From: RYN-230 sp963718305
GTDB lineage: Bacteria; Actinomycetota; Actinomycetes; Streptosporangiales; Streptosporangiaceae
DNA length: 64,000 nucleotides
Reading direction: 5' to 3'
Assembly: GCA_963718305.1 (NCBI GenBank)
Contig: CAVQZG010000005.1
Span: forward strand, 62,001 to 126,000
The notes beneath the pieces are model-generated. The model searched no databases and had not been told where the DNA came from. It saw nothing but the letters and a program-made list of their open reading frames with translations. Of this stretch, positions 25,754 through 33,804 are shown one piece after another. Position 1 is the first letter of the stretch. Every line of letters starts with the position of its first letter. The translations under genes and the position numbers were made by a program.

Positions 25754-28700
25754 TCAGGCCACCTTGGCCCGCAGCCTCAGGCCGCGGGGGGTGGGCCGGA
25801 ACCCGGCCTCCTCCAGGGCCCGGGCCAGCGGCGAGTCCTGGACCGCTGAGCCGTCGGCCCGCTCGATGGTGAGCCGGCCGAGCGCCCCGCCGCGGGCCGC
25901 CCCGGCCAGCGCCGCCGCGGCCGGCCCGAGCACCGCCGGGTCACTGCTCCACGACAGCAGGGTCTTGCCGCCCCGCTCGACGTAGAGGACCAGGTCCCCG
26001 TCGGCGAGCACGACGAGCGAGCCCGCCTTGCGCCCCGGACGGTGCCCGCCTGGCGCCTCCCCGGGACGCTCCGGCCACGGCAGCGCCGCCCCGAACGGGC
26101 TGGCCGGGTCGCCCGCCGCGAGCACGGTCACGCCGGGCGCGGGCGCGGACTGGTTGTCGTTGCGGAGAAAACTGGGGGCGGGCCAGCCCGCACCCTCGCC
26201 GCCGGCCCGCGCCCACGGATCGGCGGGGGATTCGCCGGGGCTGGCCTCTGCGGCCAGCGCGCGCATCCGGTCCACCGCGCCGGGCAGGGCGAACTGCGCG
26301 GCGCCCAGTCCCTCCACGAAGTAGCCGCGGCGGCACTGGCCCGCGTCCTCCATGGCCCGCAGCACCGGGTAGATCGCGGCGAAGCCGCCCGGTACCCGTT
26401 CCGCGGCGACCGCGCCGCGGATCAGGATCCCGTGCCGGTCCAGCAGCGTCCGGGCCAGCGCGTGCAGCCGCCGGGTCGGGTCCGGGTCGGCGGGCGGCAC
26501 CAGCGACCAGCGCCCGGTGACGGTGGGCGGCCCGGTGCGGGACGGCATCGCCGGGCGGCCGAAGCCGCCGCGACCGCGCCCCCGGGCGCCGGGCCGCGCT
26601 GCCGCGCGCCGGGCCGGGGCCTTGCCCGCCGGTCTGCCGTCCGCCGCGGGCCGGCCCGTGCCCAGCACGGTGCGCAGCGCGGCGAGTGTGTCGTTGGTGA
26701 TCCGTCCCGCCCAGACCAGGTCCCAGATGGCCGCGGCGACCGCGGCGTCGGTGGCCTCGCCCCGCGCGCCGTCGGGCAGCAGCGCGGCCGCCCGGTCGGC
26801 GAGCATCCGGAAGAACATCCCGCCGCCACCGTCCAGTGCGGCCAGCACCGCCTCGTGCAGCGGGGTCAGGGTGATCTCACCCGGCCCGGGGAGCAGCAGC
26901 GGCGCGGTGTCCGCGGGGGCCAGGGCCAGCCAGCCGTCGCCGCCGGGCAGCCCGCCCGCACCCGACCAGACAACCTCGCCGGCCGCGGTCAGCTCGTCCA
27001 GCATCGCGGGCTGGTAACCGGGCACCCGGCCGGGCAGGATCAGCGTTTCCAGCGCCGACGCGGGCATGGCCGCCCCGGCCAGCTGGTCGATGGCCTCGTA
27101 CACGGCGTCCGCGCTGGCGCGCCGGCCGCGGCCGGCCGAACCACTGCCGGACGAACCACTGGCCGCGTTCTGCCACGCGGGCAGGAAGCGGGCCAGCGCC
27201 GACGGCGGGACCGGCTCGGCCTCCTTGCGCAGCTTGGCCAGGCAGCGGCGGCGCAGGGTGCGCAGTACCGAGGTGTCACACCACTGGGTTCCGCGGCGCC
27301 CGGGCAGGAACTCGCCCTCGGCGACCCGGCCCTCGGCGGCCAGCCGCCGCAGCGCGCCGGTGACTATCGCCACCCCGAGCCCGTACCGCTGGGCCAGGTC
27401 CGCGGTGAGGAACGGGCCGTGCCCGCGCGCGTACCGCGCGACCAGGTCGCTGAGGGGGTCGGGGACGGGCTCGGTGAACGCGGCCGGCACCCCGGGGGGC
27501 AGCGGCACGCCCAGCGCGTCCCGCAGCCGCCCGGCGTCCTCGATGGCGGCCCAGCGGGCCTCGCCCGCGATCCGGAACTCCAGCGCCCGGCGCTGCCGCG
27601 CCAGGCCGGCCAGCCAGCCCGCGGCGGCGGCCGGGTCCTGGCTGCGCTCGGCCACCTCCGCCGCGGACACCGGCCCGATGCTGCGCAGCAGGTCCGCCAG
27701 GCCTTCGGCGTCCCGGCAGGCCCGCTCCGGGGTGAGCCGCTGCAGTTCCCGCTCGGTCTGCTCGACCACCGCCGGGTCCAGCAGCTCGCGCAGGTCGGCC
27801 TGGCCGAGCAGCTCGGCCAGCAGTGAGGAGTCCAGGGCCAGCGCCTGGGCCCGGCGCTCGGCGACCGGCGCGTCCCCCTCGTACATGAACGCGCCGACGT
27901 AGCGGAACAGCATCGACCGGCCAAACGGCGACGGGGCCGGGGTCTCCACGTCGACCAGGCGGATTTTCCGGCTGGCCAGGTCCTTCATGAGGTCGATGAG
28001 GCCGGGCACGTCGAACACGTCCTGCAGGCACTCGCGGACGGTCTCCAGCACGATCGGGAACGTGCCGTACTTGCGGGCCACCGAGAGCAGCTGGGCGGAG
28101 CGCTGCCGCTGCTGCCACAGCGGGCTGCGCCGGCCCGGCTGCCGGCGCGGCAGCAGCAGGGCGCGGGCCGCGCACTCGCGGAACCGGGACGCGAACAGCG
28201 CCGAGCTGCCCAGCTCGTCGGTGACCAGTTGCTCGACCTCCTCGGGCTGCAGCTCGGCGAGGCCGGTCGGCGGCGGCTCCTCGGTGTCCGGGACGCGGAT
28301 CACGATCCCGTCGTCGGTGTGCATGGCCTGCACGTCCATGCCCTCGTACCGCTCGCGCAGCCGGGCCGCGATGGCCAGCGCCCACGGGGCATGCACCTGC
28401 GCGCCGAACGGGCTGTGCAGCACCAGCCGCCAGTCACCCAGCTCGTCGCGGAACCGCTCCATGACCAGCGTGCGGTCGTCAGGCACGTACCCGGTGGCTT
28501 CCCGCTGCGCGCTCAGGTAGCGGACCAGGTTGGCCGCGGCCAGCTCGTCCAGCCCGTCGGCACGCAACCGGGCGGTCGCCTCCTGCTCGCCGGCCTCGGA
28601 CAGTTCACGGCAGTACGCACCGAGCGCCCGGCCCAGCTCGGCGGGCCGGCCCGGCGCGTCGCCGTGCCAGAACGGCAGCTTGCCCGGCTGGCCCGGGGCG

Positions 28701-30613
28701 GGGGAGACCAGCACCTGGTCGGCGGTGATGTCCTCGATCCGCCACGAGCTCGCGCCGAGCACGAACACGTCGCCGACCCGCGACTCGTACACCATTTCCT
28801 CGTCGAGCTCGCCGACCCGGTGTGAGTTCTTGCCGTCGCCGCGCTGGGAGGCGGCCAGGAACACGCCGAACAGGCCGCGGTCGGGAATGGTGCCGCCGCT
28901 GGTCACGGCGAGCCGCTGGCCGCCGGGGCGGCCGTGCAGCATGCCGGTGGTGCGGTCCCAGACCAGCCGGGGCCGCAGCTCCGCGAATTCCTCGCTCGGG
29001 TAGCGCCCGGCCAGCATGTCCAGCACGGCCTCGAGAATGGGCCGGGTCAGGCTGGTGAACGGCGCGGCCCGGCGGACCACCTGGTGCAGGTCGTCCACGG
29101 CCCAGTCGTCGAGCGCGGTCATCGCGACGATCTGCTGGGCGAGCACATCCAGCGGGTTGCGGGGGATGCTCAGCTGCTCGATCTGCCCGCCGCGCATCCG
29201 GCGGGCCACCACCGCGGACTGGACCAGGTCACCCTGGTACTTGGGGAAGATGACGCCACGGCTCACGTCGCCGACGTTGTGCCCGGCCCGCCCGGTGCGC
29301 TGCAGGCCGCTGGCCACCGACGGAGGCGACTCGACCTGGATGACCAGGTCCACCGCGCCCATGTCGATGCCGAGTTCCAGGCTGGACGTGGCGACCACGG
29401 CCGGCAGCCGGCCGGCCTTGAGTGCCTCCTCGATCTGGGCCCGCTCCTGCCGCGACACCGAGCCGTGGTGGGCCCGGGCCACCTCGAGCGGCGCGCCGGC
29501 GGTGGATCCGGCCTGGGCCATGATCTCCGCGGGCGGGCCGGCGGCGGTGGCGGAACCCGCGCTGCCCGCGCGGACTTCGGTGCCGGCCCGGAGTTCGGCG
29601 CGCTCGGCGGCCAGTTCGTTCAGCCGGGCGCAGAGCCGCTCGGCCAGCCGCCGCGAGTTGGCGAACACGATCGTGGAGCGGTGCTGCTCGATCAGGTCGA
29701 GCACCTGTTCCTCGACGTGCGGCCAGATGGACCGGCGGACTGCCTGCCCGTCCGGGGATTCCGCCGTGGCCCCGGTGTGTGCGGCACCGGCGGGCGGGTC
29801 GAGGTCGGTCATGTCCTCGACCGGGACCACGATGCTGACGTCGATCTGCTTCGTGCTGGGCGGGGCGGCGATGGTCACCGGCCGGGCCCCGCCCAGGAAC
29901 GACGCCACGTCCTCCGCGGGCCGGACCGTGGCGGACAGGCCGATCCGCTGGGCCGGGCGGCGGTCCGGGTTCAGCGCGTCCAGTCGTTCCAGCGACAGGG
30001 CCAGGTGCGCGCCGCGCTTGTTCCCGGCCAGGGCGTGGACCTCGTCCAGGATCACCGTGTCCACCCCGCGCAGCGCGTCCCGCGCCTTCGAGGTGAGCAG
30101 GAGGAACAACGACTCGGGCGTGGTGATCAGGATGTCCGGCGGCTTGGTGGCCAGCCGGCGGCGCTCCTCGGCGGCGGTGTCCCCGGTCCGCACCGCGACC
30201 TGGATGTCGGGCTCGGGGGCGCCCATGGCCTGCGCGGTGTGCCGGATCCCGGTCAGCGGGGCACGCAGGTTCCGCTCGATGTCCACCGCGAGCGCCTTCA
30301 GCGGGGAGATGTACAGCACCCGGCAGCGGAGTTTCGGGTCCTCGGGGGCGGGGGCCACGGCCAGCCGGTCCAGCGCCCACAGGAACGCGGACAGCGTCTT
30401 GCCCGACCCGGTCGGCGCGATGACCAGGGTGTTCTCACCCTTGCCGATCGCGGACCAGGCCTGGGCCTGGGCCTGGGTGGGGGCGGCGAACGCGGCGGAG
30501 AACCAGTCGCGGGTGATGGCGCTGAAGCCCTCGAGAGGGTCCCTCTCGTCCTCCGCTTGGGTGGTCTCGCTCGGTGCCGGGTGACGGGGCATAGGTACAT
30601 GGTGCATGGTCAT
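25754..30613 (-). CDS. lhr: ATP-dependent helicase Lhr (long form)
   Basis: This superfamily 2 DNA helicase of about 1,620 residues is the usual length of actinobacterial Lhr. The Walker A is APTGSGKTLSAFLWA near residue 65, the DEVH box VILDEVHALAGNKRGAHLAL, motif III LSATVRPAEDV and motif VI QRTGRAGHNV. The Lhr core (IPRNPLDVLAQQIVAM, winged helix, DEAD/H-associated domain) follows, then a C-terminal domain of about 600 residues that is Ala/Arg-rich. It unwinds RNA:DNA and DNA duplexes and is linked to repair of alkylation and crosslink damage. The start is uncertain: ATGs at 30613, 30607 and 30592 and a start at 30640 all lack a clear Shine-Dalgarno. Confidence 0.93.
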   Translation of the reverse strand: MTMHHVPMPRHPAPSETTQAEDERDPLEGFSAITRDWFSAAFAAPTQAQAQAWSAIGKGENTLVIAPTGSGKTLSAFLWALDRLAVAPAPEDPKLRCRVLYISPLKALAVDIERNLRAPLTGIRHTAQAMGAPEPDIQVAVRTGDTAAEERRRLATKPPDILITTPESLFLLLTSKARDALRGVDTVILDEVHALAGNKRGAHLALSLERLDALNPDRRPAQRIGLSATVRPAEDVASFLGGARPVTIAAPPSTKQIDVSIVVPVEDMTDLDPPAGAAHTGATAESPDGQAVRRSIWPHVEEQVLDLIEQHRSTIVFANSRRLAERLCARLNELAAERAELRAGTEVRAGSAGSATAAGPPAEIMAQAGSTAGAPLEVARAHHGSVSRQERAQIEEALKAGRLPAVVATSSLELGIDMGAVDLVIQVESPPSVASGLQRTGRAGHNVGDVSRGVIFPKYQGDLVQSAVVARRMRGGQIEQLSIPRNPLDVLAQQIVAMTALDDWAVDDLHQVVRRAAPFTSLTRPILEAVLDMLAGRYPSEEFAELRPRLVWDRTTGMLHGRPGGQRLAVTSGGTIPDRGLFGVFLAASQRGDGKNSHRVGELDEEMVYESRVGDVFVLGASSWRIEDITADQVLVSPAPGQPGKLPFWHGDAPGRPAELGRALGAYCRELSEAGEQEATARLRADGLDELAAANLVRYLSAQREATGYVPDDRTLVMERFRDELGDWRLVLHSPFGAQVHAPWALAIAARLRERYEGMDVQAMHTDDGIVIRVPDTEEPPPTGLAELQPEEVEQLVTDELGSSALFASRFRECAARALLLPRRQPGRRSPLWQQRQRSAQLLSVARKYGTFPIVLETVRECLQDVFDVPGLIDLMKDLASRKIRLVDVETPAPSPFGRSMLFRYVGAFMYEGDAPVAERRAQALALDSSLLAELLGQADLRELLDPAVVEQTERELQRLTPERACRDAEGLADLLRSIGPVSAAEVAERSQDPAAAAGWLAGLARQRRALEFRIAGEARWAAIEDAGRLRDALGVPLPPGVPAAFTEPVPDPLSDLVARYARGHGPFLTADLAQRYGLGVAIVTGALRRLAAEGRVAEGEFLPGRRGTQWCDTSVLRTLRRRCLAKLRKEAEPVPPSALARFLPAWQNAASGSSGSGSAGRGRRASADAVYEAIDQLAGAAMPASALETLILPGRVPGYQPAMLDELTAAGEVVWSGAGGLPGGDGWLALAPADTAPLLLPGPGEITLTPLHEAVLAALDGGGGMFFRMLADRAAALLPDGARGEATDAAVAAAIWDLVWAGRITNDTLAALRTVLGTGRPAADGRPAGKAPARRAAARPGARGRGRGGFGRPAMPSRTGPPTVTGRWSLVPPADPDPTRRLHALARTLLDRHGILIRGAVAAERVPGGFAAIYPVLRAMEDAGQCRRGYFVEGLGAAQFALPGAVDRMRALAAEASPGESPADPWARAGGEGAGWPAPSFLRNDNQSAPAPGVTVLAAGDPASPFGAALPWPERPGEAPGGHRPGRKAGSLVVLADGDLVLYVERGGKTLLSWSSDPAVLGPAAAALAGAARGGALGRLTIERADGSAVQDSPLARALEEAGFRPTPRGLRLRAKVA

Positions 30614-30720
30614 ACCGACAGGAATAAACGTCCTGCACAAAGAGCGGATTCCCGTCCCGCCGCCCGCCTCGTCCCTGACCCGCCGCGCGGGCTGGGCTCA
30701 GCCGATCCGCAACGAAAACC

Positions 30721-31632
30721 TCATCCGGGCGCGGAGCGCACCGACCCGACGAGCGGGCCGGAGGTGCTGCGGACGGTGCAGACCACGGTCCGCTCACCCG
30801 CCGACCAGGCCCCGGCGTCGGGGTAGACGAAAGACTGGGCCAGCGAGGCCGCGGCCAGCTGGGGGTTCAGGTAGCCGCTGAGCCGGCTGGCGCAGCCCTC
30901 GCGGGCCTGCTGCTGCAGGGCCGTGGCCCCTGGGTAGTGCGAGCCGGCCACCCGGAACGTGGCGAACACCTCCGCACCGTGGGCCTGGGAGCAGCTGAGT
31001 ACCTGCAGGCCGCTGATCCCGTTGCTGCCCGAGTTGAGGCACTGGCCGGGCCGCAGGCTGAACACGCGCGGCAGCGTGACCGGCTTGGGCGGCGGCGGCC
31101 GGGTGATGATGGCGGCGGCCACGATCGCCGCGGCCACCACCCACAGGCCGGCCAGCACCAGGCCGGTGATGGCCAGGGCGCGGCCGCGGGCTCCAGAGCG
31201 GCCGATCCGGATGAGGGCCATCGGCCCGAGGATCAGGGTGACCGGGATCGCCGCGATGAGGCCCGAGATGAAGGTGGCCACCGCGACGCCGTCGGTCCGC
31301 CGGCGCGGCGCGGGCGCTTGCGGTGCGGGCGTTTGCGGTGTGGGCGTTTGCGGCGCGGGTTCGGCCGGGACGGGGCCGCGCCGGGCGGCCGTGCGCTGCT
31401 GCGGGACCGCCGGGCTCGGCGAGCCCGGGCCCTCGGAGCTGGGAGCCTGTGCGGCTGAGCCCGGCGAGGCCGGGGCCTGCGGGGCAGGAGTCTGCGAGCC
31501 AGGGCCCGGGGGGCTGGGGGCCGGTGCGGCTGAGCCCTGCGAGGCCGGGACCTGCGAGGCCGGGACCTGCGAGCCTGGGCCCTGGACCAGTGCCGTCGGA
31601 GGGCCGCCTCCGTCCTCGGCGGTTGAATCCAT
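30721..31632 (-). CDS. DUF4190/Septum_form membrane protein with Pro/Ala-rich N-terminus
   Basis: This 303-residue protein starts at ATG 31632 after GGGGGAG. The first 110 residues are low complexity (Pro, Ala, Gly, Ser, Gln) built from five-residue repeats such as QTPTP-QTPAP-QAPAP. Two TM segments of the DUF4190 type follow (VATFISGLIAAIPVTLILG and then GLVLAGLWVVAAAIVAAAII). The extracellular Septum_form domain has PGQCLNSGSNG, VLSCSQAHGAEVFATF and REGCASRL with paired cysteines. Septum_form proteins are associated with the actinomycete cell envelope and septation. It is 107 bases downstream of lhr on the same strand. Confidence 0.82.
   Translation of the reverse strand: MDSTAEDGGGPPTALVQGPGSQVPASQVPASQGSAAPAPSPPGPGSQTPAPQAPASPGSAAQAPSSEGPGSPSPAVPQQRTAARRGPVPAEPAPQTPTPQTPAPQAPAPRRRTDGVAVATFISGLIAAIPVTLILGPMALIRIGRSGARGRALAITGLVLAGLWVVAAAIVAAAIITRPPPPKPVTLPRVFSLRPGQCLNSGSNGISGLQVLSCSQAHGAEVFATFRVAGSHYPGATALQQQAREGCASRLSGYLNPQLAAASLAQSFVYPDAGAWSAGERTVVCTVRSTSGPLVGSVRSAPG
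31305..31582. repeat. 15-bp tandem repeat clusters in the Septum_form gene
   Basis: Four units like GCGGTGCGGGCGTTT (31305-31364) and three like TGCGAGGCCGGGACC (31538-31582) encode the five-residue Pro/Ala repeats of the N-terminal linker. The DNA between them is a looser version of the same composition. Confidence 0.75.
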
Positions 31633-31940
31633 CTGCTCCCCCAGGCGAGTCCGTGCCTGCCCGCGAAGCCGGCAGGCCGTGCCGAATTGGATGCGCCCAG
31701 GAACTACCGAAATTCTCTCATGCCATTGCCGGGCACCCCGTGGTGACCCTTCCCCAACAGAACTAAGTGCATTCCTCATCGTTTGTTACGAACGTGAGTC
31801 GCGGGTCCAGGCAGGCTGTGGATCGGGCCGGCGGGTTGGCCTGGCGGGTTGGGGTTGCCTCCCGGGCGCCGGTACCCTCGCCGGCAGGACGGACTGGTGG
31901 CCTCGGGGCCGGCGTCCGGGGCAGCCATCAGGGGAGGACC
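31633..31940. promoter_or_regulatory. 308-base divergent gap, Septum_form gene / DUF3046 gene
   Basis: The segment 31700-31800 is the least GC-rich part and should carry both promoters, but I cannot assign -35/-10 boxes with confidence. GGGGAGGACC just before 31941 is the DUF3046 ribosome binding site, and GGGGGAG near 31637 on the other strand serves the Septum_form gene. Confidence 0.5.
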
Positions 31941-32135
31941 GTGCGGCTCAGCGAGTTCTGGACGCGGATGCGGGCGCAGTTCGGCGACGCGTACGCCACC
32001 AGCGTGGCCAAGGATCACGTCCTGGCCGCGCTGGGAGAGCGGACCGTCGATCAGGCCCTGGCGGACGGTGTGGACGCCAAGACCGTGTGGCGGGCGGTCT
32101 GCGCGGAGTTCGACGTCCCGCAGCGCCTGCGCTGA
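31941..32135 (+). CDS. DUF3046 family protein
   Basis: This 64-residue protein starts at GTG 31941, ten bases after GGGGAGG. It reads VRLSEFWTRMRAQFGDAYAT with VLAALGERTVDQALADGVD and VWRAVCAEFDVPQRLR. The length and pattern match DUF3046, which actinomycetes carry just upstream of recA. The function is unknown. Here a methyltransferase gene lies between it and recA. Confidence 0.92.
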   Translation: MRLSEFWTRMRAQFGDAYATSVAKDHVLAALGERTVDQALADGVDAKTVWRAVCAEFDVPQRLR

Positions 32136-32137
32136 GC

Positions 32138-32212
32138 CCGTGCCTGGTGACTCCGTGCCTGGTGACCCCGTGGCTGGCGGCCCCGTGGTTGGCGACCCTG
32201 GGCTTGGCGGCA
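32138..32212. repeat. 15-bp tandem repeats at the DUF3046/methyltransferase junction
   Basis: Four clear copies of CCGTGCCTGGTGACC and a diverged fifth start three bases after the DUF3046 stop. They encode VPGDS-VPGDP-VAGGP-VVGDP at the presumed N-terminus of the methyltransferase. Each unit supplies a GTG, which makes the true start ambiguous. Confidence 0.85.
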
Positions 32213-33564
32213 TCGGGGCTAGCCTCCGCGCGGGAATGGTCGCCCATCTCCGGGAGCGGGGGAGCCTGACCGACCCCCGGGTGGCAGCGGTTCTCGGCCG
32301 GGTACCGAGGCATGTCTTCGTCCCGGGCGTCGACCTTTCCGAGGCCTACGCAGACGAGGCCATCGTGACGCGGTACCGGGACGGGTGGCCGGTCAGCTCA
32401 GCCTCCCAGCCGGCCATGGTCGCCGCCATGCTGGAGCAGCTCCGGCCGCCGGAGGGCGGCTCGGTCCTGGAGATCGGCGCCGGCACCGGCTACAACGCCG
32501 CGCTGCTGTCGGCACTGGTGGGCGCCTCGGGCCGGGTGGTCAGCATCGACATCGACCCGGAGGTAGCCGAGGAGGCCCGGGGCCACCTGGCGCAAGCGGG
32601 CGCGGGCAACGTCGAAGTGATCTGCGGGGACGGGGCCCAGGGGTGGGCCGGCCGTGCCCCCTACGACGGGATCATCGTCACCGCCGGAGCCTCGGATCTC
32701 GCCCCGGCCTGGGTCAGCCAGCTCGCCCCCGGCGGGCGGCTGGTGATGCCGCTGTCGATCCGCGGGGTCCAGCAGTGCGTGGCCCTGACCCCCGCCGGTG
32801 GCCACCTGCGCAGCGTGGCCGTGTGCGGATGCCAGTTCATGCCGCTCACCGGGGCCATGGCTAACGGCGACCAGCGGTTGCCGGTGCCCGGGCATCCCGG
32901 CGTGCACATCCAGGCGGCGGCAGAGACGGACCTGGACCCGGCCCGGATCGCCGGCGTCCTGGGGCGTGGGGGACCAGCCGCGGACACGGGCGTCACGGTG
33001 AGATCCCCGGACGTGTTCGCGAGCCTGCGGCCCTGGCTTGCCTTCCGTGAGCCAGCCCTGGCCACGCTGGCCTACAGCGGGCCGCCGGACGCGGCCGATG
33101 CGAGCGGCGTGCCCGCACTGATCGACCTGACCGTGCGCGGCGTCACGCGGCGAGCCACCCCCTGCCTTCCTGGTCCGGCCGGCCTCGCCGTTCTCGATTT
33201 CAGCCGCCCTGAGGCCAGCGATCCTGAGGCCAGCGGCCCTGATGCTCGCGGCCCGGATGCCCGCGACCGGGACGTGACGAGCGACGATCCGGCCCGTGGG
33301 CGGCTGCTCCGGCTGACCGTCCGCGGCTACGGAGAGGCACGGCAGCAGACGGCCAGGCTCAAGGAGCTGATCATGGCCTGGGACGCCGCGGGCCGCCCGG
33401 GAACCGGCCGCCTCCGCATCGACGCCTACCCCTCCGGCGTCATGCCCCCGGACAGCGGCGGCGTCCCGCATAAGGCCAGCGGCCGCCTCCCGCGCCCGGA
33501 CACCGGCGGGATCGTGCACGTCACGCCGCACGCCACCTTCGTCATCTCCTGGTCCGGGGCCTGA
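32140..33564 (+). CDS. Protein-L-isoaspartate O-methyltransferase-like enzyme
   Basis: This protein has about 440-474 residues depending on the start: GTG 32140, later GTGs in the repeat, or ATG 32236. The PCMT core has MVAHLRERGSLTDPRVAAVL and RVPRHVFVPGVDLSEAYAD. The motif SASQPAMVAAMLEQLRPP follows, then SAM motif I VLEIGAGTGYNAALLSALVG and VVSIDIDPEVAEEA. It repairs isoaspartyl residues or, in related two-domain forms, methylates peptides. The C-terminal 180 residues are not a standard PCMT part and include the repeat PEASDPEASGPDARGPDARD. It is probably cotranscribed with DUF3046. Confidence 0.82.
   Translation: MPGDSVPGDPVAGGPVVGDPGLGGIGASLRAGMVAHLRERGSLTDPRVAAVLGRVPRHVFVPGVDLSEAYADEAIVTRYRDGWPVSSASQPAMVAAMLEQLRPPEGGSVLEIGAGTGYNAALLSALVGASGRVVSIDIDPEVAEEARGHLAQAGAGNVEVICGDGAQGWAGRAPYDGIIVTAGASDLAPAWVSQLAPGGRLVMPLSIRGVQQCVALTPAGGHLRSVAVCGCQFMPLTGAMANGDQRLPVPGHPGVHIQAAAETDLDPARIAGVLGRGGPAADTGVTVRSPDVFASLRPWLAFREPALATLAYSGPPDAADASGVPALIDLTVRGVTRRATPCLPGPAGLAVLDFSRPEASDPEASGPDARGPDARDRDVTSDDPARGRLLRLTVRGYGEARQQTARLKELIMAWDAAGRPGTGRLRIDAYPSGVMPPDSGGVPHKASGRLPRPDTGGIVHVTPHATFVISWSGA
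33208..33267. repeat. Four in-frame 15-bp repeats in the methyltransferase gene
   Basis: Units CCTGAGGCCAGCGAT, CCTGAGGCCAGCGGC, CCTGATGCTCGCGGC and CCGGATGCCCGCGAC follow one another and encode PEASD-PEASG-PDARG-PDARD. Confidence 0.85.
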
Positions 33565-33623
33565 GCGGCCGCCGGGGCGGGCGGGGCGAATTTTCTCCGG
33601 GATGCGGCGTGTTGGCATCACGG

Positions 33624-33639
33624 TCGAACAGTTGTTCGC
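33624..33639. promoter_or_regulatory. LexA SOS box upstream of recA
   Basis: TCGAACAGTTGTTCGC matches the actinobacterial/Gram-positive SOS box (CGAAC-N4-GTTCG) with only the outermost base unpaired. It lies 165 bases upstream of the recA ATG; TAGGGT just after it may be the -10. Damage-inducible control by LexA is expected. The rest of the 240-base leader shows no other element. Confidence 0.85.
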
Positions 33640-33804
33640 TTAGGGTAGTGGCCTGGGGGTGGCCATTCAGGCCTCCTTTCCGTGGCTCAGCGACCTTCGG
33701 CACGGCAACTGGACGGCAGTGCGCGGAATTGTCGGTGGCGGCACGTAGCTTCTGGACCGGCAACTGAACCAGCAAGCAAGCTCTTGAATCCAACGGGAGT
33801 TCCC

